The position numbers and the translations under genes were made by a program. A stretch of 64,000 nt of DNA from Campylorhamphus procurvoides (lineage: Eukaryota; Chordata; Aves; Passeriformes; Dendrocolaptidae), in assembly GCA_013396655.1 (NCBI GenBank), contig WBMV01000121.1, forward strand, positions 620,001 through 684,000, read 5' to 3'. Below the pieces are notes generated by a model. It saw nothing but the letters and a program-made list of their open reading frames with translations, searched no databases and was not told where the DNA came from. Numbering within the stretch: the stretch's first letter is position 1; each line of letters begins with the position of its first letter. Below are positions 1 through 12,892 of the stretch, piece after piece.

Positions 1-3000
1 ATCTTTTGCATCAAGCAGAAGACAGTGGAGGCAGGCAGAGGTACCCCAGCTCCCAGCAATGCGCCTGGATGGGCCCCAGGCAGGTTATATGCATCCCAAA
101 CCACCCACCTCCAGCACTCATGTAAAGAGTTGAGTGGGTGGACAGGGTGTGACATCACAACATAGCATCTGCTTGGGTCCTTACACAGCTCCAAAACACC
201 ACAGGCTATAAAGCACAGTGAAAGCTTGAAGCCATCGCCCAGGGTTTCATCCCTGAAGGCTCATGGAAACCAAGCTCTCATTCCAGACTCAGACCTAGTC
301 ACATGTGAGATGGCAAACATGAAAATGAGTCTCAGATCTGAAGCTCTTCTTTTTCTTGTTGACAGCATTCAAACCCCTGTAATTTTAGGCCAAATTTTTG
401 TTGTTGGTTTTTGGGTTTGTTTTGTTGGGTTTTTTAAAACTATTTTTATTATAGCAATTCTTTCTGAGAATTCAGACAGAAATTCTTTCAAACAGAAATT
501 TCTTATGTGAGTTTGGCAGTAGACAACTGATTTTTAAAATTGTCCCTTAGGCCAACCACAGAAAAAAAGCAGAAAAAGAAGACAAAAATGAGTCCTTGTC
601 ACACAAATAGGCATGAAGTTGCCATTTAAGTTGCAGTTCATGGTTCTTATGTAATCCCAGTATGGTCCAACAGCACTGTTGACCCAAACGTTGTTTGATT
701 AGGAAGCTTGAATTAAGTGGCTACTACTTAAAAAGTAGCCTACAAGGCTAAACTAAGGGTTCTAATTAAAGCAATTCCTTATGAGAAACAGTAAAGGGCA
801 TGGGGAACATGAGCTGTTTAGTGGATTAGCTCCTGATGAGAGGCAGATCTCTGAATTGTTATCAGTTGGAGGTCCCCTGGTCTGCCACACAGGCAGGAGA
901 GTTTTAGCAAAGGAGTCCTGGCTGCACATGTTGCTGTTCTTTTTGTCTCCCATGCAGCCAAGGAAATGTGGTCTTGAGAGAAGCCCTACAGCAGCTTGCA
1001 CCATCTGATATAGACACAGTGATGATGGCTCAGAAAGGAGCAGCAGTGCAGAGGGCAGAGTCCTCTTTAACAGGAGCAAGGGAAATTGCTGGCATGCCCA
1101 AAGAGGGCCTCTTTAAGGCATGTGAACCTAGAGGACTTCATGAATGTCAGAGTCAGCATGAAGAAGGGTAAAAAAAAGTTTATCTATGGTCTACAAGACA
1201 GATAGTAGAGGTGACTTGTTGTCAATGGTAGCTAGGCAGAGGTGTCTGAAAAATAGCAAACTGTTAACAGGAGATGAATAGATAGTTCTCTGATTCTGTC
1301 AGGGCCTATGGACAGTTGCTGCTTGGTGGGGAGAAGATGAGAAGTGAAAGATTAGTGTAAAGGGTGTCAGAGGTACACATTGTCCCAGGCTCAGCAAAAT
1401 AAAGGACACGCCATTTCCTTGGGGATTTGCAATTTCTGTCCCTTCCTTCCTCCCCTTGCGTCACAGAAAATCTAGCACACACCTCTGAGTGCCAGTGATT
1501 ACACCCTGCTACAAGACTTTCAATTCTTCCAACAACTCCTAGATTCCTGGCTCCTCTCATACCCTTACCCTTTCCCTGTAACAATGGCTTCCAGTGTCTC
1601 TCCATTGTGACCTGGACAGAAGGAAGAACATACTATGCTGGCTAGAACTATAAAGGTTTGATAAAATCATTGCTCCACTGTATAGAAGCATTCCTCTCAG
1701 AAAGGCCACTAATTTGAGTGTCCTTCCTCTCCACAGCTGCCTGTTATCCCAAGACTTGCAGGATCTGTGAGATTTCTACCTCACCTGCGAATTTGGTGGA
1801 ATCCAGTAAACCCAGTCAAATCTATGAAGAAGGGGCTGACAGACACATAGGGACAGCACAATCCCATAAATGAAATTACCCTAAGAAACCCATCCACAAC
1901 AGAGCTCACTGCTAGTCACAAAATGAAGTGCCTGGTTTCATTTGCAAAGAATTTGCAATCTGGATTTTGTGGTTTTCTGCAGGGAAGACTGATAAAGGCC
2001 TGAATTCCAAGCAGGGGTGTAGGCAGAATGAAAGAATTAGTCTCCTTCTTTAAATGATGGGAAACACCAAACTGGTTCGCCCAGCAGACTTGTACAAGGA
2101 AATAATTTTCATATCTGTGCTCAGATAATAATGATACAGTTCATTCTTGTAGTATGCATCAGTTGAGGACCTCAAAATGCCTTGGAGCTCCTTGAGCACT
2201 CCTACCTCCGCCTGAAATGCACCATCTTTGGAGAGATACACAATAGCTGCTTTGCACAAGAGCTGGCAGGAAATGTGGAAAACATCCATATTACATCTTT
2301 CCTAAATGGGGATTGATCAATATGCCAAAGGTAATGTGTTGTACAGTCAAGAGAAAGGCTTGGGACATGGGTGTTACACTTTGTGGGTTACCTCTCTTGA
2401 CCTAGTTAGATATGCCTACGCATCATTTAGAGTGTGTACAGAGCAATCCCATGGCGCCCATGAGGGTTTGGCAATGTCATGTCACCAGATGGCAGAATTG
2501 AGAACTGAAAGCTAGGATTTGTTGATGGTGACCAAAAGTTTGTCTCCCAGGATGGCTGTTTCATCACCCATGGGACATGAGTTGCTGATGTCAGTGCAGT
2601 TCTCAGAGAATAAGTGATCAAATTACCAATGCTGTCACCAAGGTCAGTACAATTAGCTTTCTAGCTGGCTTCCTCAGAAATTAGCCCAAGGGTTGTGCTG
2701 AGCCTTTTCCCACTTATAATCTCATTGGTTTAAATCTAAGCCAGACTAAAACTTAGAGACTCTTGAAGGGTGGTTGTTGCTGTACCCTTAGGAAATGACT
2801 GCTGAAAGAATTTGGAAGTGCAATGACAGGCAGCCACCAATGCTGATTTTCATCAGTCATCAGTCCAACCTCAGCCTCTCTCCAGCTATATCTGAGCAGT
2901 CACATCTCATGATCTCTGTGTGTGACTGTCACAGCTATCTTCTGCCTCATGCTGCCACACTCAGAGACCCCTCACATATGCCCAGTGCAGGGCTGCCATT

Positions 3001-5404
3001 CTGCCCAGCTTGGACCTATGTTGGGGCCAGACACAACCTCCTCTGTCACACCTGCCCAGGGGAACTTCAGACAGACAGGGAGCAGGCCTGCCCCAAGGCA
3101 AGGCTCATGCTCCAGCACAATCCCCAGCCTCAGCCTTTAGGTACCAGTGTTTCTGCCCTACATGATCCATATGCTCCAAACAGCTGTCTACAGCTACTTT
3201 CAGTGGCAGGTAAGGGGGTTGTGAGCAGTTGTAATCAGCATGGTTTTCCCAAAAATAAGCACAAACAGAACTCTTCCTGTATGCATGGGTTAAGCTACTG
3301 GTCTACTTTGATCATGCTTTTGCAAGAGAATTGTGTTGTTACTGTTCAGGAAACCTTCCTGTAACCAGCTTAATTTCATACTCATGACTGTGGCACATGA
3401 ATGGCAGCCTCCACAATAGACCACAATAACTTTTCAACTCCCCTTTTGTCCATCAAAGGGCTTATTTCCCTTTGTCACCAGCACATGCAGATGATTATCT
3501 AAATAGAGCTGAGATCTATCTATACACCTTACAGCATTTATGCTTTAATAGGCACTTAGGTTTCCAGTTGCTTACTTTATTTACTACCCCTGGTTTCCAA
3601 ACTCCTCTAAGCTCCTGGGTATGCTCTCTAAAATTTATCCCAATTCATAGTTCCAGACTTAAGCCTCTGTACTACCAAAACAATATCTGCAGTTGTTACT
3701 TGAGTGGCACCTCAAACATTCAGTGTTTGAAGTGTTTGGAAGTGATCTTTATTTTGTGTCCAGTTTAAACTGCTTGCACATAGCAACTAGAAGAGTTTCC
3801 GAGTGTCTCTGCCTGGGAACACTGGACTTCAAAACAACAGTCCCTATGCTGTCAGGCTGTTCATTAAGATCTTTGCATTGTTAATGCACTGAGAATGGAG
3901 CCCTGTTAGAAGCAAGATGGCTCCAAATCTCCCTGTGTTCAAAAGAGGGTCCCCGTGGTCCCTCTTCTATCACATTTCAGCTCTCTGATTTTCACTTGCA
4001 GGTGCTAATTCTCAAGGCTGGGTCCACAATGCATAGTCAGCAACTGTAGAACACAGGGGAAAGAGGTCAGGGCAAGACTTGGAGACCACTCAGATATAAT
4101 GGTGCAAACTGGTACACAAAATGAAGCTTCCATATCAGGAAAACTTGAAGAACAAGTGCTAAGTGCAACCCTTGCTGGCTGACATCAAGGTGGGTGAGTT
4201 AGGGTTGCCCACAAGGACACTAGCGAGTCACCAAGCAGATGCCCATGGTCCTGTTCATACATTTAGTAGAGAAAGGATCTCAGCTCCTTTTTAAAAGAAA
4301 CAATAAATTTGCTAGTAATATTTTTTTTAAAAAATGAGAACTGGAGTGGCACAGGTAGTGATGTAATGATGTGAAAAGCATCATCTGTGACAAATTACCC
4401 TGCTGCACACAACCCATTGATGAAAAGCTGTCCTTGTAGATAAATTCCTTTATTGATCCTGACACCCACGGGGTGGCCTTTTCTCCCAACCTCATTTTAT
4501 AAGTGACTTCATAGCATTCTTCTCTTCCCTCCCAGTGCCCTCTGTCTTGTGTTGAAAGCATCTACATGTAAAGTGGACTTATCATCAAGCTCTGGGGCTC
4601 TTTGGAGTCACTACAACAAATTACAAATGATGTGATCTGATGGTATGAAATGAATAATCTCTGAGAACGGCATGGGGTACTAGCCTGTTTGCTGCATTAG
4701 TCAGATGCATGCTTCAGTTCAGCAAAGCGCTGCCAAAAATTTTGACCACACCCAGAAAGAAACATGAAAATATTCCTCTCAGGAAAAGAGAAGGCTTATT
4801 TTAGTTAATTTTCAAAATGAGATGGTGGCCAGTTAACTTGATTTGACACAGAAAGAGAAAAGGAAAGCTTTATAGCCCTCCTTCCTCGCAAATTAATTAT
4901 AAATCATTCAATGAGTTTTTTAATTACTAGGCTATTTCAAAAATGTAGACAATTGCTGGATGTGTGTGAGCATATACAAGTGCACGTGTAGATTTAGGGG
5001 TACAAGTATGCATAGAATCCACACAAGCACACTGCATATCATTAATATCCCCTTCAAGGGTTTCAGAGTATATGCATGAAAAAATCCCACAGACCTGGCA
5101 CACTGGCACAGCCCTGGCTATCCGGTGTCCTGACTCAGAGAGTCACCAGTAACAGATCCTTTGGAAAGACTATGAGAAAGAAAGCATATACAGAGCAATC
5201 CTACACTTCCCACAGTCAAGCAGGTCCTGTGGGGACTTTCTAAGCTGGAGGCTACATCTGAAGCCCAGTTTTTAATAGCTGCAAAGATGCTTACTGCTCA
5301 GGTGGTCTCTCTCTGCACACCAGGGAGGTTCGCCTTGTAAAGAGAAAAGAGGAACAGCCCCAGGGACTGCTCTGGGCTGATGCAGAAACAGCTACCACCT
5401 GCCC
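1..5404. other. Intergenic sequence, nothing recognised
   Basis: There is no recognisable exon, repeat family or RNA gene here. The longest open frame (2795-3364, plus, 189 codons) has a composition like random sequence, with no domain or motif I recognise and no supporting splice or promoter context. The region lies beyond the 3' end of CRADD. Confidence 0.5.
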
Positions 5405-6100
5405 ATGCTCCTCCAGGGAGCCCCAGCTTCAGGGCGTAATCAGTTCTGGGCTCCTTTGCTGAGAGAGCCAACAAAAGTTATTATCATTAATACAAATTGT
5501 GGCGATGGACTCCCTAATTCTGTTCAGAGAGGTTATTATACAGCTATTACACTGCAACCAAATGTGGCCACTACTGATCTGGGCTGGTTTGAATTAATGA
5601 CCCAGAAAGGAAAGACTCTATATCCTATTAACAGTCTGCCAAGCAATGCCAGAGCCCATTACTTTGGTTTATTTGTAACCCGTCAGGAAGGACCCAATGC
5701 AAATCCAGATCTGGAGTTGATCCAGACACACTCTCTCACATGGCAAAGGAGTGACTGCCCGGGTTCATCCAGCAGTGGGGAAATATTCATTTCCATGGGG
5801 TTTTGTTCACCCAGATGCATGTTGGAGGACAATGGTGGAAAGGAATTGATGAGGCACGAAGAGGGACCTGAACTCCCAATTTGCAAAAGCCATCTGCTGC
5901 ACCAGTACCATGTTGTGATGTGTAAATGCAAGACAATTACCTTCAATTGCAACTCTGGTCAGCGTGTGACCTTGTTTTGCACTTCAGTAGTTCCAGCTGG
6001 CAAAAAAAGAGGTGGGTTTGGCAAAGTCAGGTGTGCAGGTCATTGTGTGCACTCTGGGGACAGGTCCAAGCAGATACGCCCCATCACCTGCAGCTTGTAA
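5405..6100 (+). CDS. Unassigned 231-codon ORF (hypothetical, possibly a relic or chance)
   Basis: An ATG-to-TAA frame of 231 codons, the longest in the window. The predicted product has no clear signal peptide or membrane segment. It contains about a dozen cysteines, eight of them in the last 80 residues (C-K-C and C-x(3)-C-type spacings). No N-x-S/T sequons were seen. About 5468-5735 is more AT-rich than the GC-richer DNA on either side, which hints at a separate origin for the first part (residues about 22-110). A perfect hairpin and an AATAAA lie about 145-180 nt after the stop. I do not recognise the family. It could be a decayed transposon or endogenous viral gene, a bird-specific exon, or a chance frame. 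Distance and opposite strand argue against a link to CRADD. Confidence 0.22.
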   Translation: MLLQGAPASGRNQFWAPLLREPTKVIIINTNCGDGLPNSVQRGYYTAITLQPNVATTDLGWFELMTQKGKTLYPINSLPSNARAHYFGLFVTRQEGPNANPDLELIQTHSLTWQRSDCPGSSSSGEIFISMGFCSPRCMLEDNGGKELMRHEEGPELPICKSHLLHQYHVVMCKCKTITFNCNSGQRVTLFCTSVVPAGKKRGGFGKVRCAGHCVHSGDRSKQIRPITCSL

Positions 6101-6243
6101 CCTTTCTCCCTGCTGGTCGATTTGAGCCAGTAGGACCCTTCAGCTGGCACAGAGGCAACACAACCAGACCTTCCCACAGCATTTTTCACCCCAGCTTCCT
6201 ACCACCCGCACAACTGTTGGTACAGAGAGTGAAACCTCGGTAC

Positions 6244-6266
6244 CACAATAACTGCAGGTTATTGTG
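6244..6266. repeat. Perfect 9-bp inverted repeat (hairpin) with 5-nt loop
   Basis: The arms CACAATAAC and GTTATTGTG are exact reverse complements separated by TGCAG. The structure ends 11 nt before an AATAAA at 6278-6283, in the region following the 231-codon ORF. It could form an RNA stem if transcribed, or be chance. Confidence 0.6.
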
Positions 6267-6277
6267 TTAATTCAAGC

Positions 6278-6283
6278 AATAAA
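6278..6283 (+). terminator. AATAAA, possible poly(A) signal downstream of the unassigned ORF
   Basis: An AATAAA hexamer lies about 180 nt after the stop of the 5405-6100 frame, directly after a perfect hairpin. The hexamer is common by chance, and no convincing GT-rich element was identified. Confidence 0.2.
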
Positions 6284-6289
6284 GTTATA

Positions 6290-9200
6290 AGGGAACACCA
6301 AGAATGCTACGCTGGGAGAGAGTTATGATTGTGGGGCCATGTGCCAGTCCTGGCAGTTTGGTGCTAGTGACTGCCTATGGAATTGCCCAGGTAGGTTGTG
6401 TGCTGGGCTGGCAGCCCAGTCGTGTGCAGCACTGCAGGTTTCCCTGTCTGCTTACTGCTGGAGACTGCAAGTAAGGATAAGCATACCAGTGAACCGAGAT
6501 GATCTGCAAAAAAGAAATCACCATTTCTCTCCCCATTGTTTCCATCTGATGTGAAAGGGGGAGGAGAAGGGGGAGAAAAAGTTGCCTTTTCCAGCCCCCC
6601 TGCATCCCCCACTCCCAAAAGAGCTGATGCAACAGCAACACCACCTCAGATTTGACTGCAGCCTTGATCCAGTCCAGACTTTCTGCAGATCCCTACTGGA
6701 AGGAAGCCATTTTTCTTGAGTGTATTTCCAAGAAACAGTTGACAGGCTTGGCACAGCTATTCCTGGAAATGTTCAATAGGTCATCTTCTGGAAGAGAGTG
6801 CTGACTGATGGAATTGAACAGATCTTGTTCTGCGTGTCGTGCACTGCTCTCTCCCTCTCTCACTACAGCTTGGCATTTGCCTTCACACTGTGCCCGGACC
6901 CCCCACTGCCTTGTCCCCCTGCCCTCCACCTTGAGGGGCACCAGTCTGTGCCCAACCTACCCTGCACCGAAATGGCCACAGGATTCGGTGTGCTGGGAAC
7001 CGTATTTGCCTCCTGGCAGCACTGCCATGTCTGTCCTTTGCTGCCAGAACAATTGCCGCATGAAGGCAAATGTCCTCTATAAATTATAGAGCTGCCCCTT
7101 TGCACACACACTGGTGCCTGGAAATCCTGTGCATGTACAGAGACAGGCATGCATGTGGCAGCCAGGAACATGGACAAGGGCTGTCCAGCCATGCTGTCCC
7201 CACTTGTCCCTGGCTGAGGCATATGCCAGAGATGGACTTTTAGATTTTGCATCAAATTGCTGTTTGGCAGCAGCAAGGAAACTCAGGGTGAAGTGATGCT
7301 AGGAGAAAATTCCTTAAGGTGAGACACACTGGTGAGATAAAAACCCAAGATCCATGCTGGGTGATTTCTCCTGCACTTCTCCTGCCTTTAACCTGTTTCT
7401 GATCATAGTTGCCAAGTGAGATCTATATCCTTCACTGGTTTTGGGGCGGATCCTGGCATCTCTTAATAACTGAGGAAAAGGTCTTGGACAGTGATCACAG
7501 CCCAACCTGAGCCAGCGCAGGTCAGGATGTCTTGCTAATACTCCCACCCAGGAGGAAGAAGTGTTGCCATGGGCTGGGACAACCCCAGGGGCGGCAGAGG
7601 GGAGGGTCTGGGAGCAAGGGCAGTCACCCAACCTCCTCTGTCTGTTTACCAGTCTCGGCATGTAGAGTGCCAAGGATTGTGCTCTCAGGGCGCCAGTCAG
7701 CAAGGAAGGTTGCTTCATTTTAGAAAAGCACGGAAGTTTGCTCCATGCAGGGTGCCATGGCTCTGCAGTGTCCCAACCAGCCTGGCTGCAGAGGAGGGAG
7801 AGTTCAGGTCCTCACTGTGTCTGAGCTTCAGGGTCAGGCTTGTCATTCTGCCCACAACAGAGGGCATGTGCAGAGCGATTTAGCATGGCTGGCTGCTTTT
7901 AATTCTGGCCTAAATAGCTCCTTATCACAGTAAAGGACCTTTGCTTCTGTATCGGCACAACTCATCAGGTACATGCTGATACCAGCAGCAGCAGCAGCCA
8001 GGTAATGCTCCTGCCCCTGTCCTGTGAGCATGAGCAGGGTTTGTCTTCATGTCCCTCCTCAGTACCTTGAGACGGATAAGGACCTGGAAGGACAACCTAG
8101 GTGTTTAACTAGGTTGTGGCACAGAGTTGCTCTTGCCTCTGTGTTTGGGCTGTGGTGATTCGGCAGGTTAAATACTGTCTCTGCTCTAAGTCTCATGAGT
8201 TTTTCTTTCTATTTTGTGGTCTGTGAATGTAGCTGTTCACTTAAACTATTTTCAAACAATGCTTTGCACGTTCTGTGTTGTCTCACTTCAGCTCTATCCA
8301 CAAATAATGTACTTGTACTCTGCCAGGAATTAAATTTCATCTGTATCTGTAAAAACATCAAAACAAAACACACTTGGTTCAAACAGTTGCCAGAGCTGGC
8401 AGCAGACCTGTTTGGTCCTCAGGCAGAGTCTCAGAAGCCTTCCCTTTCCCCCTTTCACATCGTGGATACACTGCACTGCTGCTTGATTTCCCCCTTAGAG
8501 GTAATCCTCCTTAGAGGAATCCCCCCTTAGAGGAATCCTCCTTGATTCCCATTGGCCCAGGACTCATCTCCTCTAGCCTGGGGGTTCCTAAACTTGTTTA
8601 GCATAGAACTGCAGAGGCATTTTAAGACAGGAAAAAAATAGAGACCCGAAGGTACTCCTTGTGGTAGCAATGCAAATAGGTGAATATGCAATGAACACTT
8701 GTTCCAGTGTTCCTCCACCGCCTCTGGAGAAATCCCACTTCACACCTCCCCACCTGTTCTTAGATGCTGCAAGTTTTCCCCCTTTTGAAAAACTCAGAGA
8801 ATTTTTTCAAGGAGGCGGTAAGATCACTGCCCTGTTTACTGGTGAGGGGGGTGATCACTGGAGGGGAGCTACACTGAGCTCACAGCTACCAGGACACCCA
8901 GACCACTGACTTCAAACCAGAAGCCCACTGAAGAGGACCATTGGCACTCATGCCTTCTCACCCCATTGCAAACACAGGAACAAACCTTGAAGTGTAGCCA
9001 AAACAAGGACTTTCCCCAGAGCTGAGGAAAGGCATGAAATGAAAGATTCATTTTAGAGAAACTCTTCCAAAGCAAAATGTTGTAACCTTTCTGAGTACAG
9101 AGAAGGAACATGCCTTTACTCTCTAAGTTTTATTCTCTACTTCCAAAGCATAGGACCGAGGAACACTTCTCCCATAAACACCCTCTCATGTGTGGGTGCA

Positions 9201-12200
9201 GTTGCCTGCTTCAGCATGTCCTTCAGGATGGGAGCCATGCCTGAGACTTCCCTCCCACACTTCCCTTGCCACAGCTCTCATGAGTCCTCTCATCCGCTGA
9301 AGGTAACCACAGGCATGCATGCACCACGGACCTGTTGCTGTATTTCTCTAAATTGAGCTCACTATGGGGTTCACCTGCTCTGTCACATTGACAAAGCTGT
9401 GTTTTTCCAAATCTATGCCTTCTAGTGCTTTTTCTTGAGACATTAGTAAACATCTCAAATAATCATTTATTACTGACTTAATTACTGGTTGTCACCACTC
9501 AGCAAGTATTTCAAACAGCTGACAGTGGGAAACACCCTGTCATGCACAGTATGCAAGACGAGCCCTTTAAAAAAATCTCTAAAAAAAAAAAGTCATTCAA
9601 AGCCATGCTTTTTGGGGTCCTTGCCTCTTAGCGGATGGAAATACAAAAAAATGTGAAAAATCCTTTTATCCACCATTCATTCATGTATTCATTCTTAAAA
9701 AGCTTCTCAAAGACTTTTCAAAAGCTTATGGATGCAAGTGGGACCAGCTGCCATGCCTTCCCTGGGGTGTGAGTTCCCACCCTGGTGGGGGAGGCTGTGA
9801 TTCCATGGTCCCCCAGCCTACTGCAGCGTAGAGGAGTGGGAGGGCCTCCTGGAGCAGGAAGCTTTGCAGGGCTGTGTCCAGCTGAAGAACGTACCTTTCA
9901 CCCGCTCCTCTATAGAGACCACTTTCCTTAATGTGAGACTTGCTAAGTCAGCAGGAAAAGCCATTTATAGCTAAACCCAAGTAGGTTGCAGTAAGAGTGT
10001 GGAAGGGGTGTAGCAGAAGTGGACAAGCTGTGATTTTTTTGAGTAACTGCAGAAGAACTTTAGCTCAGAAAGAAATCCTAGCTTACAGTCTGGGACAGGA
10101 TTCATGTGGAAGCTATATCTTTTGAATGTGACAGTGTTTATTAATAGAATGTCCTTCCCCAGACCTAGGGATTCCCTACAGCTTGGTGTCTGCTGATAGC
10201 TAACTAACAGTCAGTGTTGCTTTGGCATATTTGTTCAGAGTTGTGGCTTTTTAGAAGCTTTTTAGAAATGTCTCTTCCGTTTTACTTGCCTGTGTATCTC
10301 CTCAGTATCTGGCCAGCTTGTGGCTGATAGTTCGCAGTGAGTCACAGATAAAACATATTTAAAAAACCCCAGAGCAGTGACGCACCAGATGTGCAGTGAA
10401 ATTTTAAAAACATGCTATGACTTTTTAGGAATACATGCAATTAATATTAAACAGATGCCTGAAGTTTCCTGCACAGCTGTTTCTCTATTATGTGTCATGA
10501 CTTTTAATGGCACTGAGGTGAGACATACAGACATGAGGAAATGCAAGACTATTCCAAATTCAAACTTTTAAAATTCTAGCAACACAGGGTGTTGGGGGGA
10601 TAGCCAGACTACTGAACCTCTCACAAGGCACAAAATGGAATTCACTTGCCCACAAACGCTGCAAAGCAGACAGTATCTCACAGTGAAGGTAACATATATA
10701 ATCTATTGCTGAGCAGTTTATCACCCTTGTTGGGTGCCCTTGTCTTTATTGGCTTCCTCCAATAGATCTCTTTTCGTAGCAGAGATCAATTTTGTGTTCT
10801 TATCCAGCTGGGGCTAGAACTGGATTACAAGGCTGCATTTTGTTCCAGAATCCCTCTTGCTGTGCATGAACTGTTTAGACAAAGTAGGTCTTTTTCTAGG
10901 GAAGCTTATCTACCAAGTTTCAATTTCCTTCTATTGGATGCATGAACCTTCTATAACAACCTGAAAGGCCTTCCTGAAACTCACCTTGTCAGGACCTCCA
11001 CAGCTGGTGAGGTGGCAGCATAACTGCAGGGCCCATCAGCATTGGCAATGGAGCTGAAAGCACCTTGTCTCAAAAATCAGGACTTTGGGGTGGGGTTGAT
11101 TGACACAGGGGATGGGATCCATCTCATTTAATCTACGTACCTACAGCTGATCTAGGCATCGGTTATAGCCACTGGGGTGTGAATTCATCTCATCCTAGAA
11201 AAAACATAAGAAAAGGTAGACAAATTGCACCAAAAAGGTGCTGCCTTCACTCCCTTAACTATAAAACAATGTGACGGGGATCAGCTCTGAGGTAGGTGTC
11301 ACTAAGGTAGATGTCTAAAGTTAGATGGATGCTTTGTCTTTCTAACACTAGATGCTGGGTGTATAGTATAGCCATCTATACTCATTCAACAGTCAGTGGA
11401 AAAGAGATCCCTCTAGAAGATGTCACACACATCTAGCTGACAAGTGGGCTGAACTGCCTGCCAGTGGTGCCCATCTTCATTCTGCTGTCCATAGGAGAAG
11501 TGTAGGAGACATTCCTGATCACTAGCTAGTGAAAGCCAGCAGGGATGAAGTGAGTTCTCCATCTCACAGGGCTTCTTCTCTTCAGGCTCACACCCTTACC
11601 CATGACCTCAGGAAGGCCTCAACACTTTTGGCTGGTATGGCAAAAGTGTTGGTACCTTTGTGTTTCCTCATATATCTTTTATGGCTTTAGCATTAAGTGG
11701 ATACAATGACACAGGAAAGCCTCTGTGTGATAACTGACTCCAAACTGGGCATTCTCCAGATGCTTACATAATAGGGTGCAGTTCCCCCTCCCACTCAGTG
11801 TCCTCCCTCCCAAAGGGATCTCCTGCAGCCCCAAATCTCTCCAGCAACAGCTGCTGTTGCTCCCTGTGTCTCTTTGGAGGCTTGTTACAGTTCTGATATT
11901 TGCTCTCTCACTATTCATCATGCCTTCTGCAGAGAGTCACAGCCAGTTTATCAGTTACCAGGAGCATGCTTTCTGGGCTGAAAAGCAATTTCCTTTTCTC
12001 CTCTTATTGCAGAAGCCTAAAGAGAGTTTGATTTATGCCATCAGTTTTAGATTTAAAAATCTGCAGCGTCACCTAGGTACATTTCCTGGAGATCAGTGAT
12101 GCTTAGTATAGTAAGCATTTAGTAATGCTTAACAGATGAGCAATTCTGTTATGCCATATGATCATCTCCTATACATTAGGTCTGGATTTTTCCTACCATG

Positions 12201-12697
12201 TTAGTTACAGCCACTGTCAAATGGTGTCATTCATCTTCTCCTCTTTCTCATACCAAGCCTATGTCCCTGGGAGAAGTCACAGCAGTGAATGTGGCAACCC
12301 TGCAGTTGCTCCTTCTGATCAGTTGCACTTTTGGCTTGCTCTTGTGCAGCACCCCTACTCTGTTGCTGTTATAGGTCTTAAAAAACATAAGTGTTTTTCA
12401 GCATACCCAAGAAGGGGAACATAATGGTATTATTTGAGAAATGAAAGATTTTTAACAAAAACCACTGCTGTCTTCCAGGGGAACTGGCATTCAGCACTGC
12501 ATGGATGGCTTAAAGTCAACAGGTATGAGCCACTGTGGTCACTCTGAGGATGTCCATGGTGGGGGAGGCAGAGCAGTACTGCCCATGGTTGTGCACTAGG
12601 CCCACCTTGGCCATACAGCAATGAGGCACCATCAGGAATGAGCCGGAACACAGGCCTCTACTGGACTCAGCACTCACCCTTTACTCTCCTCCAAGCT
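6290..12697. other. Intergenic sequence with minor simple repeats
   Basis: Only short overlapping frames on both strands are seen, most of them shadows of GC-richer DNA at 6.4-7.9 kb. A 16-bp tandem repeat at 8493-8540 and A-rich runs near 9570-9590 are the only structured elements I can support. No gene is recognised. Confidence 0.5.
8493..8540. repeat. 16-bp tandem repeat, three copies
   Basis: Copies of CCTTAGAGGAATCCTC-like sequence start at 8493, 8509 and 8525, with a degenerate fourth start (CCTTGATT) at 8540. The copies differ at one to three positions. It looks like a young minisatellite seed produced by slippage. Confidence 0.8.
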
Positions 12698-12892
12698 GGG
12701 AACAGGTTGCCCAGGGAGGTGGTAGATGCCCCATCCCTTGAAACATTCAAGGTCAGATTGGAAGGATCTCTGAGAAATCTGGTCTAGTTGTTGTCCCTGC
12801 TCATTGCAGGGGACTGGACTAGATGGCCTTTAAATGCCTCTTCCAACCTAAACTATACCATGATTCTATTACGTTAGATTCTATGATTCCAT
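12698..12892 (+). mobile_element. CR1 LINE fragment, 3' end
   Basis: This is the terminal coding and 3' UTR part of a CR1 retrotransposon, sense on the plus strand. It shows the GGTTGCCCAGGGAGGTGG block, the CCATCCCTTGAAACATTCAAG block, the GGACTGGACTAGATGGCC block, and a tail of ATTCTATG-like repeats (TGATTCTATTACGTTAGATTCTATGATTCCATG region). It is heavily 5'-truncated, as is usual for CR1, and non-autonomous. Confidence 0.93.

Noticed and set aside
2795..3364. 189-codon plus-strand ORF
   Set aside because: It has no recognisable domain, no codon or motif signature and no exon signals. The length is within what chance allows in a 64-kb window read in six frames.
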